Assembly: GCF_019578655.1 (NCBI RefSeq)
Contig: NC_063259.1
Coordinates: 28,569,277-28,633,276, forward strand
Length of the DNA: 64,000 bases
Reading direction: 5' to 3'
DNA from: Ricinus communis
Lineage: Eukaryota > Streptophyta > Magnoliopsida > Malpighiales > Euphorbiaceae
This document shows, one piece after another, positions 49,201-62,057 of this stretch. How positions within the stretch are numbered: position 1 is the first letter of the stretch; each line of letters begins with the position of its first letter. The position numbers and the translations under genes were made by a program. Below the pieces are notes generated by a model, which was given only the letters and a program-made list of their open reading frames with translations, was not told the DNA's origin and did not search any database.

Positions 49201-52200
49201 TCAGGACAAGGGGGCCTGATAAGTTGAATTCTTATATTGCATAATTAACTTATATTCCAGGCTTGTCAATATGCAATGAAGTCTATTGATGTGAAGTTCT
49301 TGGGCTCGGTTGAAGCATCTGTTGTTGGTTTAAGCCACCTTTTTCACACTTCAACTGATACAAATGGTGCACTGCTTAAAAAATTGGCTGCTTTCCTTGG
49401 GAGATTTCCTGAAAATGCATATGGAATGTCAGAGATTATTTTAAGAAGAAATACCAATGTGCCAGCAGATGTGAATGCTGTGAGCATTCTTATTCCCAAT
49501 CCTGATAAATTTTCTGGAGGTGAAACTCCCTTTTGCTTTATTTGATCCTCTGCAAGTTACTAGACAATGATCACACCACCTAACTTTTTTGTTTTCTGAT
49601 GTTTTCTTATACTCTGGCTGTATATGCTATGATTCTAGCAACATGACTGACAAATTAGAGCTTAGCATGTTTCATGATTTTAGGGGCCTCCAGTTTTGGT
49701 GTGTGATGATATTTTTTGTGTTATGATTCTATATTTGTTTTTTGCAAGTATTTGATGGTCTTCTCTTAGGTTGGGTTGTTTCTTCATATTTTCTTTTGGT
49801 TTGTCCATGCCTCTGGGACGCATGTGATTTCATGCTATTAGCTTCCTGGACAGTTGTGGGGTTTGGACAATGGACATGCTATGACTTTTGAACAATAGGA
49901 TGCTAGACTGACTCATGTCGCTTATATTTGCACTAGATTGTGTTCAACTGGGTTTTCTCCCTAGATATGTTGCGAAGTGGGTTTCTCCATTATGGGATAG
50001 TGGATTTTTCAAATTCTCTGGATACATTCATCCTAAAGAAGCACTTGAAGCTGCTTCAGGAGGAAACGACATGCGAGTCCAGTTGATATTACATGTGGCA
50101 CAGGCATGGTATTTCTGTCATTTTCTGTTGTCTTTAAAGCATATTTGGAACTTGGTAAGGGATATGAAATCATATGATGCTGATTTGTATAGGGGCCTTG
50201 CTTTCCAGACATAATGAAAATGATGCTACCTCAACATGTTATTGCAGTTTGTTCTCTCGTTGCTTCAATTCAGAGATGTACAGGCCTTTGGCGACTGCAA
50301 GAGGTAAAAATAAAAAACAAAAGTTGGAATTTCAGCTATAAAACGTCTGGTTGCTCTATCCTATTGACTGTGCACTTTGACTGCACCCTTGGAAAATGTG
50401 GGTTTAATGATAAACCCAAATTTGGTGAGATAATTTTTTCTAATGTAGTTTTGGGGATTGCTTTTTTAATGGTTTTCAGTGTATCATTGAGGCTTAAGTT
50501 AATTTTTGGTTTCTCACTAACCATCAGAGATTGGAGTTAGTATTTTTTCATTTTAAGATGTCCCTGAGGTTTGACTGGATACTCTCTCTCTCTCTCTCTG
50601 GTGGGGTCAAGGAGTGAGTGGGTAGGTTGGAGCATGGAGGGGTATTTGGTTCTAGTGAAGGAACTTGTGTTTTTCTTTGACTTTTAACCTTTTGAAGTAG
50701 TCATGGTCATCATTTTTCCCCCCCTTTAATGTGCCTTTTCAAGAGATCTCAATGACATGAGTGTTGTATATTTAGCACTGGAACACATTGAAATGAATGT
50801 TACTTATACATTCGAAAACCTCATTTAGGGTTGTAAGATTCTGCAATCTTTAATGGGATGATTAAGATAATCATAGTTACTGGATATGGTGGTTTTAGGC
50901 AAAGCACCCAAGTAATTGGCTTAAGTAATTGTGAGTAGGATGTGCTTGATCATTTGTGAGTATATCTGACATTTTGATTTCTTTGGCTTTTCACTAGGTT
51001 CTAGATCAGTACAAATGGCCTGAAGTGGAGCAATCTGATTTTATTTATGGTGAGTTCTGACTGCAGAAACTTAATTCTTTTCAATCATTCTGAAGATTAG
51101 GTTTCGTATTTTCTTATCACATGATGCAAATTTTGTTTTGAAGGCTCATCCTCAATAGGGTCATCCATCAATGCTCAATTCCTGTCGGCTTTTTCGGCAG
51201 CCGCTGGAAAGAGATCATTGCAACTCTTTGATTCAGAAGAATCAGATCCAGAGGTAACATGATCTTTTGTTGTAAATTTGGATAAAATGTTGAGATCATG
51301 CCTGTTTTGATTCACTATTTTATTGATGATCTGGACAGTGGGGCTGCTGGACTAAGAGTCAAGAATTGAGAAATCCGTCCATTAGAATCATTTTCCCTAC
51401 AATTGAGAGGGTGAAAAATGCATGCAATGGGATCTTGTCTTCAAGGCGCATTCTTTGCTTCTCAGAGGTACTGATGGCCTTCTGATAAGATAAAAATGTT
51501 GCAGTTTCTTTGATTCTCTATATGCCGTGTCTCATTTGGAAGTTACCACATGGGCTTAACCAATTGTTGGAGTATAGGGCTGCCAAGTTGGAAATGGTCC
51601 AGTGGAAAATTTATGGAGCAGCATATTTGGGATGTAACTTTCTATTGTAATCCCTAACACCATCATTTAGATGTTGAATGCATGATATAACCCTGAGCCT
51701 GGTTGCAATGCCAGAGCACCTTCCTAATCATGGTTTTGCATATTTGTACCCAAATTTTGCTGGATGTATTAGCTAATTGCTTCTTTGCTGAGGATATTCT
51801 TCATAATTTGCAATTTGTGACACCTGTATGATTTAAATTAATTTGAAGTTTTTGACTCACATCTTTGACATCTATGTGAAAATGCATTAGTTACATGCAT
51901 ATGTTGGTATCTTTCTCAGTTTTGAGGTGGAAATGGGGCAGGTAGAATTTTGGAAATTTTCTCCTTAAAAATGCGTTCGATTAGGGAAAAGGGAAAAAGA
52001 GTAGCTCTGCTGTTCCTGTTTCTCTTGACACTTTGACAGTGGATATGACTAGGGCCAATTATAACTTTTTCTTACATCCTTTTGTTTTCATTCACTGTAA
52101 GGTGTGAGTTTGAATTTATGATTTCTCTTTTTCAAATTATGTTATCTGAGACTCTTGTATTTATAAGTATGCTGCTCTTTCTTTTTTCGTCTTTTTCTTT

Positions 52201-53044
52201 CTGCAATACAGAATACATGGCAAAGGTTGAGATCCGCAGAAATACTTCACGATGCAGTTCCTCATCCTTATGATAGAGTTGGGCACCCAATGCATGTCAA
52301 GGTTGGGATTCTATCCGCCCATCAAATTTCTCTCATTTGACTTATCCATGCTTTCCTTCTGTTTTTTTCCCTTTTATGTGAACGTTAGGATTGTATCATC
52401 AATGACCTACCTGCATAATTATTTTGGCCAACTCATTGTTCATTATGCACATTTTACAGTGGCCACTGAATATATTGTATACTAGAGAAACTGATAGAGA
52501 AAATTGTAAGCAGGTGGCTCGGAGATGCTTTCAGTCCAAGACAGACGTATCTTCTTCTGGTTGGGTCTATTGTGGGTCACATAATTTTAGTGCTGCTGCC
52601 TGGGGAAGGCCTATATGCCATCCATTTGGCCTAAAGTCGAATGAACCTGGGAAAACTAACCTTTCTTCAGGTTTGAGGCTTCATGTTTGTAACTATGAGC
52701 TAGGAATCATTTTTGTCTTTCCTCCGTCAAGGACAAAGGGCATTGACAACAAAGATGCTGCTACCTTGGATGATGTTGTTTTGCCTTTTGTTGTGCCAGC
52801 TCCAAAATATGGACCAACAGATTGGCCAGCAACAAAGAAAGCTATGAGAGAGGCTTTGATTGAACTCAATGATCAAGAGAGAGAAAAACTTGTAGAATTA
52901 GCAAATTTTGAAGAGACAACTGAAGAAATTCCTGATGAAGAGGAAGTTGTCGAAGCAACTCATTATGTTGTAGAGGAGAAGGAAGAGGAGAAAGCTTATG
53001 CTGAGATGCTATGGAGCCAAGTCGCCTCGTCTCAGAGCTGTTGA
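46247..53044 (+). CDS. FHA domain fused to tyrosyl-DNA phosphodiesterase-like (TDP1) domain
   Basis: Twelve exons join in frame: 46247-47661, 47884-48018, 48107-48251, 48779-49054, 49261-49519, 49937-50103, 50193-50303, 50998-51049, 51144-51253, 51339-51467, 52212-52301, 52514-53044. They give 1139 residues. Residues about 60-170 form an FHA phosphothreonine-binding domain ('YTIGRSS', 'DRRVSKQHCQI', 'NGVFINGIRV'), with an insertion between its second and third motifs. From about 470 on the protein resembles TDP1, a phospholipase D-fold enzyme that removes peptides from DNA 3' ends. HKD motif 1 is HPK in 'ACHHPKLLVL' (H540, K542) followed by 'ITSANLV'; motif 2 is HVK (H961, K963) followed by 'GSHNFSAAAWG'. 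Both HxK pairs are present, so catalysis is plausible. The tail is Glu-rich. The intron after 50103 has a GC donor. From memory the Arabidopsis counterpart is At5g07400. Confidence 0.92.
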
Positions 53045-53602
53045 TTTCCTGTGAGGAACAGGGTTAAAAAAGGATCTCCAGGAGTGACTAATAAATGTTA
53101 TTTCGAATGACAAATGCCTAAGATACACAGTAGATTCACTGTAGAAATCTGATATTCTTTGGAAATGGGGGGAAAGGCCGTCGGAAATTTCAATTCATTA
53201 TTGTAGAAATTACACCTGTACATTGAGAGATTAGTGGACTGCAGATACTGCTATTCAATTTGCATACAGAGAATCCCGAGTGTATAGTAACATGCCCTTG
53301 TTCTGTAGGGAATGTCGTTCAGAAATTCAGATATCATTCCTTTTGTAATCCGTTATTATCCTGTTCATTATTTGAATATTTTTCCAAAGAAGGAAGATTG
53401 CAAATTATGGAGACCATATTTACTCAAGTGGCATTGTTCCACTTGTATACTTTGCTTTCAAGATTCGTATCTGTTTTTGGATCTGTTCTCAGCTGTAATG
53501 TAAAATGCACTCCTTGTTTTAAATTTCAAGAATTTCTGTTTCTTCGTTTTGATGAAGGAGAGAGCCTGAAATGTTTCCTTCTCGCGACACAGACCAAAAG
53601 GA

Positions 53603-55750
53603 ATGCACCGTCTTGGGTCATTGTGCCGCCGCCATTCCATATCAATCTTCCCTTGCGCTTTACATTCTTCTAATTCTTCCTGCGCCTTCAGCTACACTCC
53701 TGATTCAACAGAAATCGTTTACGACAATCTTGTGAAATTTTGTGATGGCTTGGCTGTTCTCAAACAGATACACTCAGCTCTGACCACCAACAGTCTCATC
53801 ACCAAAAGTCCTCACTTGGCTGCCCAAATTATTATCAAATATGCCAAATTTGGATACCTCAATTGTGCTAGATCACTGTTCGATGGTATCAATATACGTG
53901 GCGATAATCGCAGTTCTTTCCTTTGGAATACGATGATTCGGGCTTATGCTAATGCTGGCCTCTGTTTTGAAACTCTGGAGTTGTACATGCTCATGCGCAG
54001 AGCTGGCGTTTCTTCGAACAACTACACTTTCCCTTTCATATTTAAGGCATGCGCTTCGAATTCTTTGCTTCTTCAAGGGAAGGTAGCTCATGGAGATGCT
54101 GTTAAAGCTGATTTTGATTCAGATGTATATGTTAAGGCTGCTTTGGTCGATATGTATGCAAAATGCGGTCAATTTTGTGATGGTCGCAAGATATTTGACG
54201 AAATGCCTGTGAAGGATTTAGTTTGCTGGACAGCTATGATCACAGCTTATGAGCAGGGTGAGAAGCCTGATGAGGCTCTCATTTTGCTTCGGAAAATGCA
54301 GCAACATGGTCTGTTTCCGGATGAAGTTACTATGGTAAGTGTTGCCTCTGCGATTGGTCAATTATGGGATGCCAAATGGGCTCAATCAGTTCATGCCTAT
54401 GCCATTCGTCGCTCGTTTCTTAAGGAAATATTTGTTGCTAACTCAATTTTGGCTATGCATACAAAATGTGGGAATATGGAAAAGTCTTGCTTAATTTTTG
54501 ATATGATGGATGAAAGAAATGTTATCTCATGGAACTCCATGCTTTCGGGCTACACACAAAATGGACAGGCTAGTGAAGCTTTGTTTCTTTTTGATAAGAT
54601 GCGTGATTCTGGATGTGAACCTAATTCAGTAACAGCACTAATCATGGTTGCAGCATGTGCTTATTTGGGTTCCCGCCATCTTGGAGGGAAATTCCATGAT
54701 TTTATTCTTGATAGTAAAATGAAAATTGACATGAATCTTCGGAATGCACTGATAAATATGTATGCTAAATGTGGAGATCTTAAAACCGCCGTGGAAATGT
54801 TCAATGATGTTCACCCAAGTGAACGGAATGTTAGTTCTTGGAATGTGCTAATTTCAGGGTATGGCATGCATGGACATGGGAAAGAAGCGTTGAGACTCTA
54901 TTCAAGAATGCAAGAAGAAAGTGTTGAACCAAATCACATCACTTTTACATCCATTCTTTCTGCTTGTAGTCATGCAGGCCTTATTGATGAAGGGAGAAAG
55001 TGTTTTGCAGATATGCCAAAGCTATCCGTGACATTGGAGCTTAAACACTATGCTTGCATGGTTGATATGCTTGGGCGAGCAGGGCTTTTACAGGAAGCAC
55101 TTGATCTGATTAAAGAGATGCCATTGCCTCCAAATGATGCTGTATGGGGGGCTCTGCTTTTAGCTTGCAAAATCCATGGGAACATGGAATTAGGGGAAAT
55201 TGCAGCTAACAATCTGTTCCAGCTTGAGCCAGACCATACAGGATACTACGTGTTGATGTCAAATATATATGCAGCATCAAACAAATGGCAAGAAGTTGGA
55301 AAGTTGAGAGAAGATATGAAGAACAAAGGATTGAAGAAACCTGCAGCATTTAGTGTGATAGAGTATGGCAAGGAAGTTCATGGATTCCACACAGCTGACC
55401 ATGAAAGCCCGTACTGGCAAGAGGTTTACAGAAAAGTGGAGAGCTTGGCCATTGAAATGAAGATTGCCGGGCATATACCAGATTTATCATGTGCTCTGCA
55501 TGATGTGGAAGAGGAAGATAAGGAACACATCCTAAATTATCACAGTGAGAAGTTAGCTGTAGCTTTTGGTATATTGAAGATTGATTGGGGAATGGCAATT
55601 CGAGTAACAAAGAATCTCCGTGTTTGCAGTGATTGTCACTCAGCATTCAAGTTTATTTCACAAATATATGGACGGAATATTATTGTAAGGGACACAAATC
55701 GATTTCATCACTTCCAAGGTGGCACTTGCTCCTGCAAGGATTATTGGTGA
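53603..55750 (+). CDS. DYW-type pentatricopeptide repeat protein
   Basis: PLS-class PPR proteins with a DYW domain usually carry out C-to-U editing of chloroplast or mitochondrial RNA; the DYW domain is a cytidine-deaminase fold. This is one intronless frame of 715 residues. The N-terminus is short and Arg/Ser-rich, compatible with organelle import. Repeats run from about 75 to 480 ('ALVDMYAKCGQF', 'VVSWNSM'-type variants, 'LINMYAKCGDL'). E domains follow, then the DYW domain with the deaminase-type 'YHSEKLAVAFG', the zinc pair 'CSDCHSAFK', and the terminal 'CSCKDYW'. All expected zinc and catalytic residues are visible. The start is the ATG at 53603; the next in-frame ATG is far inside. It lies 558 bases after the FHA-TDP1 stop in the same direction. 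The editing target is not deducible by eye. Confidence 0.96.
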   Translation: MHRLGSLCRRHSISIFPCALHSSNSSCAFSYTPDSTEIVYDNLVKFCDGLAVLKQIHSALTTNSLITKSPHLAAQIIIKYAKFGYLNCARSLFDGINIRGDNRSSFLWNTMIRAYANAGLCFETLELYMLMRRAGVSSNNYTFPFIFKACASNSLLLQGKVAHGDAVKADFDSDVYVKAALVDMYAKCGQFCDGRKIFDEMPVKDLVCWTAMITAYEQGEKPDEALILLRKMQQHGLFPDEVTMVSVASAIGQLWDAKWAQSVHAYAIRRSFLKEIFVANSILAMHTKCGNMEKSCLIFDMMDERNVISWNSMLSGYTQNGQASEALFLFDKMRDSGCEPNSVTALIMVAACAYLGSRHLGGKFHDFILDSKMKIDMNLRNALINMYAKCGDLKTAVEMFNDVHPSERNVSSWNVLISGYGMHGHGKEALRLYSRMQEESVEPNHITFTSILSACSHAGLIDEGRKCFADMPKLSVTLELKHYACMVDMLGRAGLLQEALDLIKEMPLPPNDAVWGALLLACKIHGNMELGEIAANNLFQLEPDHTGYYVLMSNIYAASNKWQEVGKLREDMKNKGLKKPAAFSVIEYGKEVHGFHTADHESPYWQEVYRKVESLAIEMKIAGHIPDLSCALHDVEEEDKEHILNYHSEKLAVAFGILKIDWGMAIRVTKNLRVCSDCHSAFKFISQIYGRNIIVRDTNRFHHFQGGTCSCKDYW

Positions 55751-57370
55751 AACAGCCCATGCTAAACCTTGGTACCCAGATCTGAGGATCAGCTGTTGAC
55801 TCTGAAGTCTTAAGGAAGGTTGTTATGAATTTTCTCAAGTCCTTGAGAGTGGAGGCAATCTACTGCAGATTCAAATTCCCAACACGAGTTGCAGATTCAC
55901 TTCAGAGATGCATAGCCAGCCACCTGTTGTTAATGCCTTGTTTGTACCAATTCAGTTGATAATAACTGAATCTAATTTGACGTATAGGAAGCAATATCCT
56001 CTAGATAGGAGTCATCAATCTCTGAATCTGTTATACGGATGATTAACTATGGCAATTCAACACACGCAGATTCAACATTTATTTTGTAAATTACAGATTC
56101 TTTTGACAGTCATGTTTTCCATATAAAGAAATGACTCAGGTATGTTAGGTCTGAGGCATGTGCTGTCCTGTTTGTAATCAAAGAAATGAGTTGATTTACT
56201 AGGCTGAATCATTTCTCTTTATTTCATTTTTTCTAAAAAGAAATTTTATTTCCCCCTAGTGTTAATTACCATTTGATCCTCCATGGAAGCTTTATGCACA
56301 TGCTTAGGCACATTATTTGCTGGCACTTCAATAGTTTAGATTAAAAGCTAGTTTGTTGTTAGGAATACCTACAGCATATTCTCCATTTTTTAACTTGGCA
56401 TTGAATTTATAATTTGACAATTGAAACCTTTTCTTGTTAGTTTATGCCATATGTATAAGGAAAAGAAAAAAGAAGTGGGAGCCTGCAGTTGTGTTAGCTC
56501 CGCAACAAGTTATCATAGTGGGAACTTAAATGGAGACATTCAGAATGATTTTGATCTTCGAAATTATATAATTGCATCTGTTTATTACTGACAAAGAGAT
56601 TAGAAAAGTATTGCCAGAAAGAAGAAGAAGAAATTGGAAAAGTATTCATATTAACAATACAACCACTTGGCACTGAAATCGAGCACTAAAATCCATAGCT
56701 GCCAAACCTAAATGAGCCAACCAACCTCTCTATGTTGTATGTGTGTGTCCTTTTTAACCGCTCGAATTCCTAGTAAAAATGATGGAATTATATCCCACAA
56801 CCTGGGAAGAAAAGTTAACGGGCACATTTTACTTTACCAAAACATGTTCATTATACAATGTTGGAAAGTGATGGTGAAGTTGGGTCAAAACTCGAAAGCC
56901 GGACAAGACAGAGCCAACAAGGCATAGCAATCCACATGAAGTTGACACCAGAGGTGGCTGGCTCGTTAGTTTCACACGCCTACAGCCCACAGCCCATGGA
57001 CATACATACATACATACATACATCTTCGCCTTCCGTAGGCGACCAGGATTCTTTCGAGCCAAAGCCTACTTTTCAGTTTTCATAAATTCAGATATATGGC
57101 AATAGAAAGAGAAGACTTTTTTCGAATAGGTACAGTACTGTGTTCAACCCCAAAATAAAAATATGGGTTGTGGTAGCTTGACGTGTTAACCAACCCTTCC
57201 TTCCTTTTCCACCTCTTCTTCTACTCAATTCCTTCCTTCTTCCTCGACTTTACTCTTCCCTTGAGATTTTTTCCCTGTTAGATACCCGAATCAGAGATAT
57301 AGTTCCCATCTTTTTTAGTATCAGATATATATATCCAACAGGCCTGCAATTCAATCATTGAAAAAAGAAA
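55751..57370. other. Intergenic: PPR 3' region and ClpD promoter
   Basis: No gene is supported in this stretch. It contains a (CATA)n microsatellite (57001-57023) and, from about 57180, CT-rich sequence with repeated CTTCC that leads into the ClpD leader. Confidence 0.6.
57001..57023. repeat. (CATA)n microsatellite
   Basis: Almost six tandem CATA units, without interruption. Confidence 0.9.
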
Positions 57371-60300
57371 ATGGAAGTTTTATCTTCTTCGTCGTCACCT
57401 TTATCGGTTCACTCTAGATGGGGTTTGGGTCCTCATAAATGCAAACTCCATCCTCTCTTAACATTTCATTGTAACAACACGGTTGCTTCCGCTTATTCTT
57501 CTTGTTTTGGCATTTCTATCTCATATAGACGTAATCCACTTAATTCGCTTTCTTTTAAATGCTCTAAATCGCGCAGAAAGCGTAGAATTCTTCCAATTTC
57601 TTCAGTTTTTGAAAGATTTACAGAGCGAGCTATTAAAGTTGTGATCTTCTCTCAAAGAGAGGCTAGAGCTTTGGGTAAAGATATGGTGTTTACCCAGCAT
57701 CTTTTACTGGGTTTAATCGGAGAGGATCGTGACCCTGATGGCTTTCTTGGTTCTGGGATTAAAATTGATAAGGCTCGTGAAATTGTTCAAAACATTTGGA
57801 GTAGCGATGGTGATGGCACTAATGCTTCTGGTTCTAGTACAGGGAAAAGTGGAGGAGGAGGCAGTGCTACTGATGTGCCGTTTGCCATTTCAACAAAGAG
57901 GGTATTTGAGGCTGCAGTTGAATATTCAAGAACTATGGGTTATAATTTCATTGCACCTGAGCATATAGCAATTGGGTTATTAACTGTTGATGATGGGAGT
58001 GCCAGTCGTGTACTTAAGAGGTAATTTTATTGGAATATATGTTAATATGCATGGGATTTCTTTTTTAATAGCTGTCAAGTATGCTTTTCTATGATGGTGA
58101 ATATAGAGATAACTTTCTACTCATGGGATGAATAATGATTTCAGACTGGGAGCAAATCTAGATGACTTGGCAACCGCAGCAGTCGCCAGACTTCAAGGCG
58201 AGCTTGCCAAAGAAGGAAGAGAACCATCTGTAGAAGCCAAAGGGGCACGTGAAAAGTCCTTTTTGAAGAAAGCTGGTGCACTAAGATCCTCTGAGCAAAC
58301 AAGAGGTAAAAGTAGTTTTTAACTCTCTCTTCCCTTAATTTCCTGAAATTGTGAGATTAAAGAGGAATTCTTTGCAATTCATTTGTGTTTGGCAGAAGAA
58401 AGTGCTCTTGCTCAATTCTGTGTGGATCTTACTGCTCATGCTAGTGAAGGACTCATTGACCCTGTCATCGGCCGAGAAACTGAAATTGAAAGAATTGTTC
58501 AGATACTTTGTCGCCGAACCAAAAATAACCCTATTCTTCTTGGTGAAAGTGGGGTTGGAAAAACTGCCATTGCCGAAGGACTAGCAACTCGTATTGCGCA
58601 GACAGATGTACCTCTTTTCCTCATTGTATGTTTCTTTGCAACTAATTGCTGTCTGTATTTTTATGTTATTTATATCTTAATCAACCATATGTGTTTGTTG
58701 GTGGTCACATTAATGAACTTGTACTGTAGAATAGTAAATTAGCTTGTTCCATCCACAGGCAAAACGTGTAATGTCCTTGGATATGGGACTACTAATTGCT
58801 GGTGCAAAGGAAAGGGGAGAACTGGAGGCACGTGTTACTGCGTTAATAAAGGAGATACTGAAAGAAGGTAATATCATTCTTTTTATTGATGAAGTCCATA
58901 CAATTGTTGGGACAGGGACAGTTGGACGGGGAAACAAGGGATCGGGTCTCGATATTGCTAATTTACTGAAGCCACCTCTTGGAAGGGGTGAACTGCAGGT
59001 ACCGTGTCTTGGTCCGATCATGCTATGCTCTTATATATATAGAACACCATGTTTATGAAGGACTAATTCCTATGTAGATATATTAATCCACCTCTTATAG
59101 GATAACCTAACCAATTCCTGTCCTCTACTGAATAACTTACGGATTTTGAATCTCTTTTTCTCCATCTTCTGTTAGTTGTTGGTCCAAAAATAGTTTTTTT
59201 GTCATCAAAGTATGTCAGTGATTGAATTAATTGCTTGACCTGTGCCAATAAAGAATATAAAGGGATTTCTGTAAAATGAACTTGACTTCTTTATGATACC
59301 TATTATCATATGGAGTTTACATGGACGGTTTACAATATGGGCTCCTCTTGCAGTGCATCGCATCCACTACAATAGATGAATACAGGGCACATTTTGAAAT
59401 TGATAAAGCATTAGCACGGAGGTTCCAGCCTGTGACAATTGATGAGCCAAGCCAGGTGATTCCAAACTTACATTTTCTTCTAGTTTACAACTATAATAAA
59501 ACAGTCTTAATTCTTCTACTCAAAGTCTGTGAAACTGTTTAGGAGGATGCAGTTAAAATACTGTTGGGTCTACGTCAGAAATATGAGGCCCATCATAACT
59601 GTAGATTCACACTGGAAGCAATAAATGCTGCAGTCTATCTGTCAGCAAGATATGTTGCTGATAGATATCTTCCAGATAAAGCCATTGATCTAATTGATGA
59701 GGCAGGAAGTAGAGCTCGAATTGAGTCCCATAAGAAGAAGAAAGAACAGCAAACCTGCATACTTTCGAAGTCACCGGATGACTATTGGCAAGAAATTAGA
59801 ACTGTTCAGGCCATGCATGAAGTGGTAATATTCTTTTCTCTACAGGCAATTGCACATTTTTGTCATCCCTGATTACATTATTGATTTCTAATTCTTAATA
59901 CAAGCAGGTTCTGGCAAGTAGGATGACACATGATGGCAGTGCTTCCAGCACTGATGACTCGGGTGAAATAATTTTGAAGTCCACTGAACATGTCATGTTG
60001 GATGACGAGTATGAATTTTGGACACTGATTATGTTTTAAGATTTTAAAGAAATTTTGTGCTTATCTAGGACTCTTCTATTTTTAATTAAAATTCTGGTTG
60101 TGATTCCTTTCAGGCCAACAGTGGTGGGGCCTGATGATATAGCAGCAGTGGCCTCTCTCTGGTCAGGAATCCCTGTTCAGCAGCTCACTGCTGATGAAAG
60201 AATGTTTCTGGTGGGTCTAGATGATGAGCTCAGAAAACGAGTCATTGGTCAAGATGAGGCTGTTTCTGCAATATCTCGTGCAGTTAAAAGGTCTCGGGTT

Positions 60301-62057
60301 GGCTTGAAAGATCCTGATAGGCCCATAGCAGCAATGATGTTTTGTGGCCCAACTGGTGTTGGCAAGACTGAACTAGCAAAAGCTTTGGCAGCATGCTACT
60401 TTGGATCGGTGAGGCTTTTTGCACAATTCATGCAGCATTTTCACTTGAAAATCCAACTGAAAGATGCTTCTCTTTTCCTCAAAATTATGTATTAAACAGT
60501 TTTCCTGCTATATACATTTAGTTATTTCCATAGTTTATTGACAGGAATCCCACTTTGCAGTTGTTCTATTGTTGTTAGAAAGTTGTATACTTCTATGCAA
60601 GAAGAATACTAAAGTCTCAGAAACATCAGATCCTTAAATAAGGGGGAGAAAATTATCCTTTAAAACCGGGGGGAGAAAAAAACTATCCATATCATAATAA
60701 TGAATACAATTTTAATGTACATTTGCAAATCTGAATGCTTTTTGGGAATCAGAAGGTAACATGTTAAAAGATCAGCATTCTGACATTATCACCATGCAAT
60801 GGGATTAGCAGCACCCAGTCAAAGTAGGTTATGATCCTTAATTGTTTGGGTCAACCTTCTGATTCTCTTCTGCTTCTGCCTTGCATGCATGTTGCAGGAG
60901 TCGGCCATGCTGAGATTGGACATGAGTGAATATATGGAGCGACACACTGTGAGCAAATTAATAGGAGCACCCCCAGGTTATGTTGGTTATGGTGAGGGAG
61001 GCACTCTGACAGAAGCCATTAGAAGACGTCCATTCACATTGGTTTTACTTGATGAAATTGAGAAAGCTCATCCAGATGTATTTAATATCCTCCTCCAGTT
61101 GTTTGAAGATGGTCACCTCACAGATTCTCAGGTTTGTAACAGTTGAACCACATTGGGCAAGTAATAACTTTGACTATAATAGGCAGGAAGTTTTATGTAG
61201 TTTCTCATCCTGGGGAGACTTGCTTTGACAGGGACGGAAAGTATCATTTAAAAATGCGTTGGTAGTAATGACCTCAAATGTAGGCTCTACTGCCATTGCA
61301 AAAGGTGGACGTACCTCTATTGGTTTCATGATTGCAGATAATGAGTCAACTTCATATGCTGGAATAAAAGCATTAGTAATGGAAGAACTCAAAACATATT
61401 TTCGTCCAGAGTTGCTCAATAGGATTGATGAAGTAGTAGTATTTCATCCCCTGGAGAAGATTCAGGTTTGTGACAATTCCATGTTGACTCTACTACTTAC
61501 TTTTATCATCTGAAATTCCGAAGCCTGCATCCTTGATCCATTATGGCTTTGGGGTCGCACTAGAATTATTTTTCTCATCCCCTGTGTGAAAAAAACTTAA
61601 TTTTCTGATAAATGCGAGTTGCTTGTGATCTGTCATTTATAGACAAGGATAATGGATTAGTATCAAAAAGAGAAAAAGAAAAGGAGGACAAGTATTATGG
61701 ATTAATATGATTGGAGTTTAGCTGAGTTAATATTTATATTTTCAGATGCTCAAGATCTTAAGTCTGATGCTGCGAGAGGTGAAAGAAAGGCTAATATCAC
61801 TTGGGATTGGCTTGGAGGTGTCTGAAACCATCAAGGAGCTTGTATGCAAACAAGGTTACGACCCAGTGTATGGTGCCAGGCCACTTAGGAGAGCAGTGAC
61901 TGAAATAATTGAAAATCCTGTGAGCGAAGCATTACTAGCTGGAGAGTTTAAGCCCGGTGATACTGCAAGGGTTGATCTTGATGCTTCAGGAAACCCAGTG
62001 GTCATAAATGGTTCAGATGAGAGTATCCAGTTGTCTGATACAACAAGAGTCTTGTAG
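57371..62057 (+). CDS. CLPD: Chloroplast Clp chaperone subunit ClpD (ERD1-like)
   Basis: ClpD is a stromal Hsp100 AAA+ chaperone that unfolds proteins for the ClpP protease; its Arabidopsis form ERD1 is induced by drought and senescence. Eleven exons: 57371-58020, 58145-58305, 58396-58625, 58759-58998, 59354-59455, 59543-59824, 59908-60008, 60114-60408, 60898-61131, 61232-61465, 61746-62057. They give 946 residues, matching ClpD. A Ser-rich transit peptide covers about 1-75. Two Clp N repeats follow (about 80-145, '[15 protein letters not shown]'; about 170-215, '[10 protein letters not shown]'). AAA-1 has Walker A 'GESGVGKT' (320-327) and Walker B 'LFIDEVHT'; AAA-2 has 'GPTGVGKT' (667-674) and '[11 protein letters not shown]', with pore loop '[13 protein letters not shown]'. 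The linker between the AAA modules is short and divergent, as in ClpD rather than ClpC. '[14 protein letters not shown]' marks the C-terminal domain. Confidence 0.96.
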
